This document shows positions 31,863-39,532 of a stretch of 55,044 bases of DNA, in pieces. Below the pieces are notes generated by a model. The model saw nothing but the letters and a program-made list of their open reading frames with translations, did not search any database and was not told where the DNA came from. The position numbers and the translations under genes were made by a program. This DNA is from Tannerellaceae bacterium (GTDB lineage Bacteria; Bacteroidota; Bacteroidia; Bacteroidales; Tannerellaceae): contig JAIRPK010000021.1 of NCBI GenBank assembly GCA_031257015.1, positions 1 to 55,044 on the forward strand, read 5' to 3'. Positions within the stretch are counted from its first letter, which is position 1, and every line of letters starts with the position of its first letter.

Positions 31863-33641
31863 TTATTCGCTGATGTTCTCGCTCAGTTCGAGCCATCGCA
31901 TGGTTTTCTCTTCTATTTCTTCGATAATTCCGGCCAGGCGCTGGGACTGGGCGATTAGTTCCTGGGGTGGCAGGGTGCCGCTGCCGAGCATGGTTTCGAG
32001 TGCTTGTTTTTCCTGCTCCAGGCGGGGGATTTCTTCATTGAGCGATTCATATTCTCTTTGTTCTTTGAAGGAGGGTTTGCGTTTGGTGTTTTCGGCTTTG
32101 GGGGGGCGTTCGCGTGTGGTGGCGGGTTTGTCGGATTTGTTATTTGTGTTGTCTTTTCCGGCTGGCTGGTTGGCTTCTTTCCATTCTCTGTATTGGGTGT
32201 AGTTGCCGGGGAAGTCCTGTATGTCTGCCTGTCCCTTGAAGACGAGGATGTGGTCAACGACTTTGTCCATGAAGTAGCGGTCGTGGGATACAATAATGGC
32301 GCATCCTTTGAATTTTGCAAGGTAGTCTTCAAGGACGTTCAGGGTGATTATGTCAAGGTCATTGGTCGGTTCGTCAAGTACGAGGAAGTTGGGGTTGCGC
32401 ATTAATATGGTACAGAGGTAGAGTCTTCTTTTTTCTCCTCCGCTGAGGCGGAATACGTAATTCTGCTGCTTGTCCGGGGGGAAGAGGAAGAGGTTGAGGA
32501 ATTGGGAGACGGAGAGCTTCCGACCGTCTACGTCGACGTATTCGGCTATGTTTTGCATGACTTCGATAACCTTTATTTGTTCGTCGAAGGCGATTCCTTC
32601 CTGGCTGTAATATCCGAAGCGGATGGTTTCGCCGATGTCAAACCGCCCGCTGTCCGGCTGGAGCTGCCCGGTTAACATTTTAATGAAGGTGGACTTGCCG
32701 GTTCCGTTGTTCCCGACTATGCCGAGCTTCTCATACCGGGCGAAAACATAATTGAAATTGTCAACGATGGCTACATCTCCGAAGCGTTTGCTGACGTTCT
32801 CTGCGGAGAATATTTTGGTGCCGATGTAGGCTGCGTTGACGACGGGTGAGAGTGTTTTGGCATCGCGCTGCCGGGCGGCTTTTGCCTCAAGCTCATGGAA
32901 GGCGTCTACTCTGTATTTCGCCTTGGTGCCGCGGGCTTGTGGTTGCCGTCGAATCCATTCGAGTTCTTTTCTGAGCAGGTTATTTGCGCGTTCTGTTTCT
33001 GCATTGGCTGCCTCGATGCGTTCACGGCGCTTCTCAAGGAAGAAGGCGTAATTCCCCTGGTAGCGGTACATGCGCTTTTGGTCTATTTCTATGATTTGGT
33101 TGCATACGCGGTCGAGGAAATATCTGTCGTGCGTGACCATAAGGAGGCTGATGGTCTGTCGGCGCAGGTGGTTTTCGAGCCATTCGGTCATGTCAAGGTC
33201 TAAATGGTTCGTCGGTTCGTCAAGGATGATAAGTTCAGGCTCGCCGATGAGCGTTTTGGCGAGGGAGATACGCTTGAGTTGCCCTCCGGAGAGTTCGCCG
33301 ACCCTTTGTTCGAGGTTGCTGATGCCCAGACGGTCAAGGATTTGCCGTGCTTGCAGCTCGTTGTCAGCCGGTGGATTCATGGCTTCCCAAACGGATGCTT
33401 CCGGGCGGAATCGGGGTTCCTGTTCGAGGTAGGCGATGCGCAGGTCTTTACGGAAAACGACCTCGCCGCCTTCGCATCCATCCCTGCCGGCGATAATGTT
33501 AAGCAGTGTGGTCTTCCCGGCGCCATTCTTGGCTATGAGTCCAACCTTATCGCCCTGCGCCAGGCCGAAAGTGAGATTTTCAAACAGTGTCAAATCGCCG
33601 AAGCGTTTTGTCAAACCGTTAATCTGTAAAAAGCTAATCAT
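31863..33641 (-). CDS. ABC-F family ATPase (Uup-like)
   Basis: The 592-residue protein has two ATPase domains without membrane parts: Walker A GKNGAGKTTLLN variants (AKNGAGKTTLL at about 36-46, NNGTGKSTFIKML at about 313-325), signature LSGGQLKRISLAKTL and LSGGEKRRLYLC, and the interdomain linker rich in Arg and Glu. The C-terminal basic and coiled-coil tail (about 500-590) is of the Uup type, which binds DNA or ribosome-associated structures. ABC-F proteins act on ribosomes or branched DNA, and some protect from antibiotics. A short leader ORF with a hairpin precedes it. Confidence 0.9.
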   Translation of the reverse strand: MISFLQINGLTKRFGDLTLFENLTFGLAQGDKVGLIAKNGAGKTTLLNIIAGRDGCEGGEVVFRKDLRIAYLEQEPRFRPEASVWEAMNPPADNELQARQILDRLGISNLEQRVGELSGGQLKRISLAKTLIGEPELIILDEPTNHLDLDMTEWLENHLRRQTISLLMVTHDRYFLDRVCNQIIEIDQKRMYRYQGNYAFFLEKRRERIEAANAETERANNLLRKELEWIRRQPQARGTKAKYRVDAFHELEAKAARQRDAKTLSPVVNAAYIGTKIFSAENVSKRFGDVAIVDNFNYVFARYEKLGIVGNNGTGKSTFIKMLTGQLQPDSGRFDIGETIRFGYYSQEGIAFDEQIKVIEVMQNIAEYVDVDGRKLSVSQFLNLFLFPPDKQQNYVFRLSGGEKRRLYLCTILMRNPNFLVLDEPTNDLDIITLNVLEDYLAKFKGCAIIVSHDRYFMDKVVDHILVFKGQADIQDFPGNYTQYREWKEANQPAGKDNTNNKSDKPATTRERPPKAENTKRKPSFKEQREYESLNEEIPRLEQEKQALETMLGSGTLPPQELIAQSQRLAGIIEEIEEKTMRWLELSENISE

Positions 33642-33650
33642 ACATTATTA

Positions 33651-33716
33651 TTATTGTGCGTATACATATAAATAAGGAGCTTCGTCAAACTCAATGTTTC
33701 TCGGAAGCTCCTCCAT
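33651..33716 (-). CDS. Possible leader peptide upstream of abc-F
   Basis: An ATG at 33716 opens 21 codons (beginning MEELPRNIEF and ending YLYVYAQ) that stop 9 nt before the abc-F start. The reading frame spans a hairpin: GGAGCTTC and GAAGCTCC pair across 21 nt. ABC-F genes that answer antibiotics often have such leader ORFs. Whether it is translated is unknown. Confidence 0.3.
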   Translation of the reverse strand: MEELPRNIEFDEAPYLYVYAQ

Positions 33717-33746
33717 TGTTAATTAAAAAATTTATGAAAAGGTGTG

Positions 33747-33778
33747 CAAATATAGATTATATCCCCATAACAGACAAG
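33747..33778 (-). promoter_or_regulatory. Promoter of the abc-F leader
   Basis: TATATTTG (33754-33747) with CTTG 20 nt upstream on the minus strand. Transcription would begin about 25 nt before the leader ORF. Confidence 0.5.
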
Positions 33779-33978
33779 GCGTCAATGTTGGAAGTAGCGA
33801 TTTCATGTTTTTAACTGCCTGTTTCGCCTCCTATCTATCTGTTAATTCGTGTCCTCATGCTTAAATTTCAACAGGAAGGCAAACGGCAATTTGCCGGAAA
33901 TCAACATTCAACAAATCTAACATCTTCGTTTTCCCGCTCTAAATCCCCCTATTCAGAAGCGATTTTTACTTTTTTTCC

Positions 33979-33986
33979 TATCTTTG
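33979..33986 (+). promoter_or_regulatory. -7 box TATCTTTG for tex
   Basis: TATCTTTG lies 30 nt before the tex start codon. No standard -33 box is visible. 33779-33978 otherwise shows no feature. Confidence 0.55.
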
Positions 33987-34016
33987 GGCATGTTAAACAA
34001 TCGATAGCTCATAATA

Positions 34017-36146
34017 ATGAAAGTATTTAATTCCCTGATAGCACACAAGCTTAATATTCCGGAGACACAAGTGACGCATACGGTCGAACTCCTTAACGGA
34101 GGGGCGACCATTCCTTTTATCAGTAGATATAGAAAAGAACTTACCGGCGGATTGGACGAGGTGGAGATCGGCGAAATCAATACCTGGCTGGAGCGATTCT
34201 CCGACATGGCCAAGAGGAAGCTTACGATCGTCCAGTCTATCGAAGAGCAAGGAAAAATGACCGATGAATTGCGAAGACAAATCGACGGAGTGTGGGATAG
34301 CGTCCGCCTGGAGGATATTTATCTCCCGTTTAAACCCAAACGGGTTACGCGAGCTGAAATAGCTCGAAAGAAAGGCCTCGCACCTTTGGCGGAAATCATT
34401 ATGAACCAAAATGTGCAGGACTTAACAGCCAGCGTTCTACCCTTCCTCAACGAGGCCGTGGAGGACGAGGCTGCCGCACTTCAAGGCGCCAGAGATATTA
34501 TCGCAGAAACAGTCAACGAGAATGAACAGGCCAGAAATATAGTTCGCAATTCCTTTGAACGGACGGCAACAATAACCGCAAAGGTCGTCAAGGGCAAGGA
34601 GGAGGAGGGCGCGAAATATCGTGACTACTTCGACTTTACCGATACGCTCGACAGATGTTCCTCACACCGTCTCCTGGCCATGCGACGCGGAGAGACAGAA
34701 GGCGTGTTGAGAATCACAATATCTCCGGACATGGAGAAATGTGCCGACAGACTGAAAGAGAAGTTCGTCAAAGGCGGAAACGAATCAGCGAAGCAGGTCG
34801 CCGAGGCCGTCGAGGATTCCTTCAAACGCTTGCTCAAGCCTGCAATTGAAACCGAATATTCAAACATGAGCAAGGAGAAGGCTGACGAGGAGGCTGTACG
34901 AGTATTTTCCTCCAACCTACGTCAACTTTTGCTAGCTCCGCCGCTCGGACAGAAAAGAACAATGGGCATAGACCCAGGTTATCGAACCGGATGCAAAGTG
35001 GTATGTCTCGACGCTCAAGGCAATTTGCTGCACAACGAAACAATCTATCCGCATCCACCACAGAATGAACGGATGAAGGCAGCATCAAAGATTGCACAGC
35101 TAGTCGCCGCTTATGCCATAGATGCCATAGCCATCGGCAACGGTACGGCAGGCAGAGATACGGAAACCTTCATCGGCGAGGTGCGCTTCGACCGGGATGT
35201 GAAGGTATTTGTCGTCAACGAGAATGGCGCCTCGATCTATTCGGCCTCCAAAATCGCTCGCGAGGAGTTCCCTGACTATGATGTGACCGTCAGAGGGGCA
35301 GTAAGCATCGCCCGCCGACTGATAGACCCATTAGCGGAACTCGTCAAGATTGACCCCAAAAGCATAGGGGTCGGGCAATATCAGCACGACGTTAACCAGA
35401 CGCTTCTGAAGAAGAGCCTGGACAGAACCGTCGAGAGCTGCGTCAACACCGTGGGCGTAGATGTCAACACCGCCGGCAAGCATCTGCTAACGTACATATC
35501 CGGACTAGGCCCCGCGCTGGCGCAGAACATCGTCGATTATAGGGCAGAGCACGGCGCCTTCGCTACGAGGAAGGATTTGATGAAAGTGCCGCGGATGGGC
35601 GAGAAGTCTTTTGAACAATGCGCAGGTTTTCTACGCATCAGCGGTGGAACCAACCCGCTGGACAACTCCGCCGTGCATCCCGAAAGCTATCCCATCATCG
35701 AGGCCATGGCAAAAGACTTGAATGTCAATGTCGGCGAACTAATTGCAAACAAGGCGCTGACGAGAAAGATTAAGCTAGAACAGTATGTGAACGAAAAAAC
35801 GGGCATCCCAACCCTCCTTGACATAATGATGGAACTCGACAAGCCAGGGCGAGACCCCCGCGAAGGCATAAGCGAGTTCGCGTTCGACCCCTCGGTCAAA
35901 ACTATCGACGACGTGAAGGAAGGCATGGTGCTGCCGGGCATCGTAACGAACATTACTAACTTCGGATGTTTTGTCGATATAGGTATTAAGGATACGGGGC
36001 TTGTCCATGTCTCCGAACTTGCAGACCGATATGTCGCCGACCCGAATCAGGTAGTCAACATTCATCAACAGGTGCATGTGAAAGTGGTCGGCGTTGACCG
36101 CGAACGCAATCGCGTAAAACTTTCCATAAAAGCCGTTCGCGAATAA
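34017..36146 (+). CDS. tex: Tex-family RNA-binding transcription accessory protein
   Basis: The 709-residue protein shows the full Tex order: helical N-terminal domain (TIPFISRYRKELTGGLDEVE, residues about 32-51), a YqgF-like RNase H fold (MGIDPGYRTGCKVVCLD), helix-hairpin-helix units (YISGLGPALAQNIVDYRAEH) and a C-terminal S1 RNA-binding domain (GIVTNITNFGCFVDIGIKD). Tex acts in the cytoplasm on RNA polymerase and RNA quality control. It is divergent from the abc-F gene and stands alone; the greA leader begins about 55 bp after its stop codon. Confidence 0.93.
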   Translation: MKVFNSLIAHKLNIPETQVTHTVELLNGGATIPFISRYRKELTGGLDEVEIGEINTWLERFSDMAKRKLTIVQSIEEQGKMTDELRRQIDGVWDSVRLEDIYLPFKPKRVTRAEIARKKGLAPLAEIIMNQNVQDLTASVLPFLNEAVEDEAAALQGARDIIAETVNENEQARNIVRNSFERTATITAKVVKGKEEEGAKYRDYFDFTDTLDRCSSHRLLAMRRGETEGVLRITISPDMEKCADRLKEKFVKGGNESAKQVAEAVEDSFKRLLKPAIETEYSNMSKEKADEEAVRVFSSNLRQLLLAPPLGQKRTMGIDPGYRTGCKVVCLDAQGNLLHNETIYPHPPQNERMKAASKIAQLVAAYAIDAIAIGNGTAGRDTETFIGEVRFDRDVKVFVVNENGASIYSASKIAREEFPDYDVTVRGAVSIARRLIDPLAELVKIDPKSIGVGQYQHDVNQTLLKKSLDRTVESCVNTVGVDVNTAGKHLLTYISGLGPALAQNIVDYRAEHGAFATRKDLMKVPRMGEKSFEQCAGFLRISGGTNPLDNSAVHPESYPIIEAMAKDLNVNVGELIANKALTRKIKLEQYVNEKTGIPTLLDIMMELDKPGRDPREGISEFAFDPSVKTIDDVKEGMVLPGIVTNITNFGCFVDIGIKDTGLVHVSELADRYVADPNQVVNIHQQVHVKVVGVDRERNRVKLSIKAVRE

Positions 36147-36199
36147 TCACCACAGCCCATGACGCTATAAAAATCTGCTGTTAAGCATCCATTTTAGGA

Positions 36200-36230
36200 C
36201 TTGCAGGGAATTTTAAAAAGTATATCTTTG
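36200..36230 (+). promoter_or_regulatory. Promoter before the greA leader
   Basis: CTTG at 36200-36203 and TATCTTTG at 36223-36230, spacer 19 nt. Transcription should begin near 36237, that is only about 12 nt before the terminator hairpin. Confidence 0.6.
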
Positions 36231-36248
36231 TAACGATAATTAGATGAT

Positions 36249-36284
36249 GAATTTCGACCATAACAATGGCCGAAATTCTTTTTT
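36249..36284 (+). terminator. Intrinsic terminator in the greA leader (attenuator-like)
   Basis: GAATTTCGACCA pairs with TGGCCGAAATTC (one mismatch) across a 6-nt loop and is followed by six T. It lies after the promoter and before greA. It may end tex transcripts, or shorten most greA transcripts to an RNA of about 45-50 nt. Confidence 0.8.
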
Positions 36285-36338
36285 GATTTTTAGTAATAAT
36301 GGTAAATAGAAATAATTAAAAAACAGGAGGAACGGAAA

Positions 36339-36809
36339 ATGGCTGTTACATACATGACAGAAGAAGGCTACAACAAGATATTGGCGGAAATTCAATATCT
36401 TGAATCGGTCAAACGTCCCGAAATAACTGCCCAGATCGCAGAAGCCAGGGATAAAGGAGACTTGTCGGAGAATGCGGAATATGACGCCGCTAAGGAAGCT
36501 CAGGGCATGATGGAGGCGAAACTAGCGCAGTTGAAAAACCAGATAATAAACGCCAGACTTATTGACAAAACGCAGGTGACTACCGACGTCGTGCAGATCA
36601 TGAACAAAGTGACTATCAAAAATAATACGACCAACGTGACGATGACCTATACGCTAGTGCCGGATGCAGAGGCCAATTTGAAAGAAGGCAAAATCTCCGT
36701 CAATACGCCTATTGCAAAAGGACTGATGGGAAAAAAGGTCGGCGAAAAGGTGGACATACAGGTGCCTTCGGGATTGATGAACTTTGAAATTATTGAAATA
36801 TCTATTTGA
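36339..36809 (+). CDS. greA: Transcription elongation factor GreA
   Basis: The 156-residue protein has the N-terminal coiled-coil hairpin with the acidic tip (ARDKGDLSENAEYDAAKEAQ, about residues 36-55) that reaches the RNA polymerase active site and stimulates cleavage of backtracked RNA, and a C-terminal FKBP-like domain. A strong GGAGG ribosome-binding site lies just before the ATG, unusual for Bacteroidetes where such sites are mostly weak. Together with the leader terminator this suggests dedicated expression control. The HIT gene follows after 9 bp. Confidence 0.95.
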   Translation: MAVTYMTEEGYNKILAEIQYLESVKRPEITAQIAEARDKGDLSENAEYDAAKEAQGMMEAKLAQLKNQIINARLIDKTQVTTDVVQIMNKVTIKNNTTNVTMTYTLVPDAEANLKEGKISVNTPIAKGLMGKKVGEKVDIQVPSGLMNFEIIEISI

Positions 36810-36818
36810 AGGAACGCT

Positions 36819-37220
36819 ATGGCAACTATATTCAGCAGGATTATTGCAGGAGAAATTCCTTGCCACAAGGTCGCCGAGGACAAGGATTTCATCGCCTTCC
36901 TTGACATCAGGCCGATTAACGGTGGGCATACGCTTGTTGTCCCAAAAGTAGAGACGGATTATTTGTTCGACTTGAGCGATGATGTATTGTCTCGTATGCT
37001 TGTGTTTGCAAAAAAGGTCGCAGGAGCAATAAAGGAGGTCGTTGAATGTAAACGCATCGGACTGATGGTTATCGGCCTTGAAGTCCCTCATGCGCATATT
37101 CATCTCATCCCGATTAATTCTGAAGCGGATATGTTCAACAAGGCGAGGGTTGAATGGGATAAAGAAAAACTGAGCCTGCTCGCAGCTCAAATAAGAGAAA
37201 CAAGTAGTAATTTAATATGA
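36819..37220 (+). CDS. HIT family nucleotide-binding protein
   Basis: The 133-residue protein has the HIT motif HAHIHL (about residues 90-95, from VPHAHIHLIPI) and the start IFSRIIAGEIPCHKVAED typical of bacterial Hint-like hydrolases, which split nucleotide phosphoramidates. It is in one unit with greA, a pairing common in Bacteroidetes, and is followed by a terminator. Confidence 0.92.
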   Translation: MATIFSRIIAGEIPCHKVAEDKDFIAFLDIRPINGGHTLVVPKVETDYLFDLSDDVLSRMLVFAKKVAGAIKEVVECKRIGLMVIGLEVPHAHIHLIPINSEADMFNKARVEWDKEKLSLLAAQIRETSSNLI

Positions 37221-37274
37221 TAATTGTTAAATTTCATTAGTGGTTTTACTCATAATTGTTAACCTAGTGTTAAG

Positions 37275-37304
37275 AAGGCTCCTCTGTGAAGAGGGGCCTT
37301 TTTT
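37275..37304 (+). terminator. Terminator of greA-HIT
   Basis: AAGGCTCCTCT pairs with AGAGGGGCCTT (one G-T) over a GTGA loop, followed by further T. Confidence 0.9.
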
Positions 37305-37595
37305 AATGGATAAATGGGAGTTTTCCATTAAAAAAGGCGAGATGTATTTCTTGCAGACGGGATGCGCTCCATGTTGCAAGATGTGCCCCGTGAGCTACGG
37401 GGACTTCTCCATAAGTTGCGGGGGGACGGATTTGCTTTTCTTTTTGTAAAATATTGGAGGGTTAAATGTTTTGTCTTTTTTCTGTATTTATATGTTTTTA
37501 TTCCATGTTTTACCTGTTGCTTTTATTGTTTATTGTCCTTTTGCGACATTACAGCAGGTGGATACATGTTTTATTTTCATCTATAATATGGAGTT
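37305..37595. other. Convergent spacer with weak 21-bp periodicity
   Basis: No gene is seen. Around 37352-37440 TTGCA, TTGCA, CTACG and TTGCG recur at 23, 21 and 21 bp, which could be a chance pattern or a decayed small array. The rest is T-rich. Confidence 0.25.
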
Positions 37596-38324
37596 TTAGA
37601 GGCTGCAGTGACCGTCGATGGAACATGCCCTGCCTTCGATTCGCTCTCTTGTCGCGTCGGATGTGTCGCCGCTTTTCCATTTTTCATACTCTGTTGTTAA
37701 CATTTTCAGATATGTCTCGGAGGGGAGTGAACCTTGTATTGCATTTTTTTCATTAAACAGGTAGAATGGAATATATTCCAGGTTCAGACTTTCATCTGCA
37801 TATTTCAAATCTTCTTTTATGCCATTTGTGTAGATATTTCCGTTAAGCATCGCTTCTATTTCGGATTGCGGCAAACCGGCGGCAGTACCCAGACGGACTA
37901 ATGTTGCATGGTCGCTTACATTTTCGCCGTCTATAAAATAGGCTTTGAATAGGATTTCTTCCACATCAGCGGCTAAATTGTAAACTGCGCTCAGTTTGAT
38001 CATGCGCAGGGCGTCGGAGGTGTTCGTGACGACTAGTTTGTCGAAATCATATTCCAGTCCGACTTCGCGGGCGAGCGCGAGCAGGTCTTTCATGTTCTCC
38101 TTTTGTTGCTTTTCGGTAATATTGTGCTGGGCAGCGAAGTGTGAGTAGATCGTTTTTTCGAGTGGGGCTTTGGGCAGTGCGGGGTTGAGTTCGTAACTGC
38201 GCCGGATGATTTGTATTTTATCGCTGTGCGGGAATTTTGATAAGGCGTTTGCCATGAGGCGCTTTCCGATGTAACAATATGGGCAGGCGATGTCCGACCA
38301 TATTTCTATTTTCATCTTATTCAT
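37596..38324 (-). CDS. DsbA-family oxidoreductase, FrnE-like
   Basis: The 242-residue protein starts with KIEIWSDIACPYCYIGKRLM: a thioredoxin fold with a CPYC motif (Cys 14 and 17) and no signal peptide, so it is cytoplasmic, as in FrnE and related 2-hydroxychromene-isomerase-like proteins. A helical insertion (about 55-170) and a C-terminal part with GSLPSETYLKML follow. It may act in redox stress or as a polyketide-type isomerase; the exact role is unknown. It is a single gene, convergent with greA-HIT. Confidence 0.87.
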   Translation of the reverse strand: MNKMKIEIWSDIACPYCYIGKRLMANALSKFPHSDKIQIIRRSYELNPALPKAPLEKTIYSHFAAQHNITEKQQKENMKDLLALAREVGLEYDFDKLVVTNTSDALRMIKLSAVYNLAADVEEILFKAYFIDGENVSDHATLVRLGTAAGLPQSEIEAMLNGNIYTNGIKEDLKYADESLNLEYIPFYLFNEKNAIQGSLPSETYLKMLTTEYEKWKSGDTSDATRERIEGRACSIDGHCSL

Positions 38325-38608
38325 AAACAGTTTGTTTTTTTACGTTTTAATATTTATTATTCATAAGGCTTCTGATAATAATTTGTTTTTTCTGTGTTTG
38401 CATCAGAGAAGAAAGCGTTTTTTTATTTGTTTAATTGTCTATTTCCTTCTGGTGCATAGTAGGGAAAAACTTTTCGGGACGTCTTCTTCTATTTATTGAA
38501 TATGCACAAATATAATTGGAATATATTAATTGTCATGAGGTTTATCTAAAGTAAATTTCATTATTATGGTTGCAATTAATTTAGCATGCGCTTTTTTCAT
38601 TCTTGGTT
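38325..38608. other. AT-rich spacer, no gene seen
   Basis: Between the FrnE-like start and the endonuclease terminator. Short open frames have no coding character. Confidence 0.4.
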
Positions 38609-38649
38609 AAAATACTCATGAGTTTTTTTATTTCCCTCATGAGTATTTT
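38609..38649 (-). terminator. Hairpin ending the SusC-SusD-phosphodiesterase operon
   Basis: A perfect 14-bp stem, AAAATACTCATGAG with its complement, and a 13-nt loop. It lies 14 bp after the stop codon of the endonuclease-like gene. On the minus strand the stem ends in TTTT. Confidence 0.75.
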
Positions 38650-38662
38650 GCTTAATAGGGCA

Positions 38663-39499
38663 TTATTTAAGTATTAGATCAACCATGACGGGAATATGGT
38701 CTGACGGATAATTCCGTCCGTTATTATCGGTTAGATGCGCGTATCGAAGTGTTTGGATTTTTTTACCTGTGAAGATATAGTCGATGCGATTGCCGGTAAT
38801 CGGATTGCTGAAGCGGTGGTTGAATGTTCCCTGCGGGCCGTATGGCGGGAGTTGGGTTGTTTGGTGCGAATCGTTGAGATAGCTCGCGAGGTGCTGGATT
38901 TGCTCCGTTTCCGGTGTGGAGTTGAAATCGCCGGTGCAGATAATTGGTTCGTCGCGGGCAATTTCCTTCATCTTTTCTACCATGAGCTTGCCTGATTCGC
39001 GGCGGGCGATTACGCCTTCGTGGTCGAAATGTACGTTAAAGACGTAGAATGTACGCTTGCTCTTTTTTTCTTTAAACTTAGCCCATGAGCATATCCGGTT
39101 GCAGCAGGTGGCGTCCCATCCTTTGCCGGGGACGTTCGGCGTTTGTCTGAGCCAGAAGTTTCCGGTTTCGACAATAATGAACCGGTCTTTTTTGTAAAAG
39201 ATGGCTGAGTGTTCGCCTGCTTCTTTTCCGTCGTCGCGACCAACGCCGATGTAGGTATATCCGGGAGTTTGGTTTACATCTTTCAGTTGGTGAAGGAATC
39301 CTTCCTGAGTGCCTACGATGTCTGGCGCATGGTATTGTATAAGCGCTTTTACGTTCTCTTTACGGTATTCCCATGCGTTGAGACTATCGGATTTGGTGTC
39401 CATGCGTAAATTGTAGGATACGATACGTAGCGCGAGTGGTGATTTTGCGGATGCAAGGGCGGTGCAGCATAATAATGCCATAAGAAAAATTCTTTTCAT
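38663..39499 (-). CDS. Secreted endonuclease/exonuclease/phosphatase family protein
   Basis: The 278-residue protein has a signal peptide (LMALLCCTALASA) and the metal-dependent phosphodiesterase fold: RIVSYNLRMD, DIVGTQEGFLHQL (catalytic Glu), FNVHFDHEG, CTGDFNSTPET and the final SDHIPVMVDL with the Asp-His pair. Substrates in this family range from DNA to sphingomyelin and inositol phosphates. It is encoded right after SusD (33 bp), so it probably digests what the SusC-SusD pair imports, in the periplasm or at the surface. The terminator at 38649 closes the operon. Confidence 0.88.
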   Translation of the reverse strand: MKRIFLMALLCCTALASAKSPLALRIVSYNLRMDTKSDSLNAWEYRKENVKALIQYHAPDIVGTQEGFLHQLKDVNQTPGYTYIGVGRDDGKEAGEHSAIFYKKDRFIIVETGNFWLRQTPNVPGKGWDATCCNRICSWAKFKEKKSKRTFYVFNVHFDHEGVIARRESGKLMVEKMKEIARDEPIICTGDFNSTPETEQIQHLASYLNDSHQTTQLPPYGPQGTFNHRFSNPITGNRIDYIFTGKKIQTLRYAHLTDNNGRNYPSDHIPVMVDLILK

Positions 39500-39532
39500 T
39501 TCGTTGATGATATTGTTTATTGTTAATAATGT

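Noticed and set aside
34834..35097. Antisense ORFs inside tex, proA and susC
   Set aside because: Shadow frames of strongly recognisable genes, caused by codon bias at the third position.
37240..37449. Plus-strand ORF of 69 codons with several cysteines
   Set aside because: It overlaps the greA-HIT terminator and has no coding character; the cysteines come from a short repeated TTGCA pattern.
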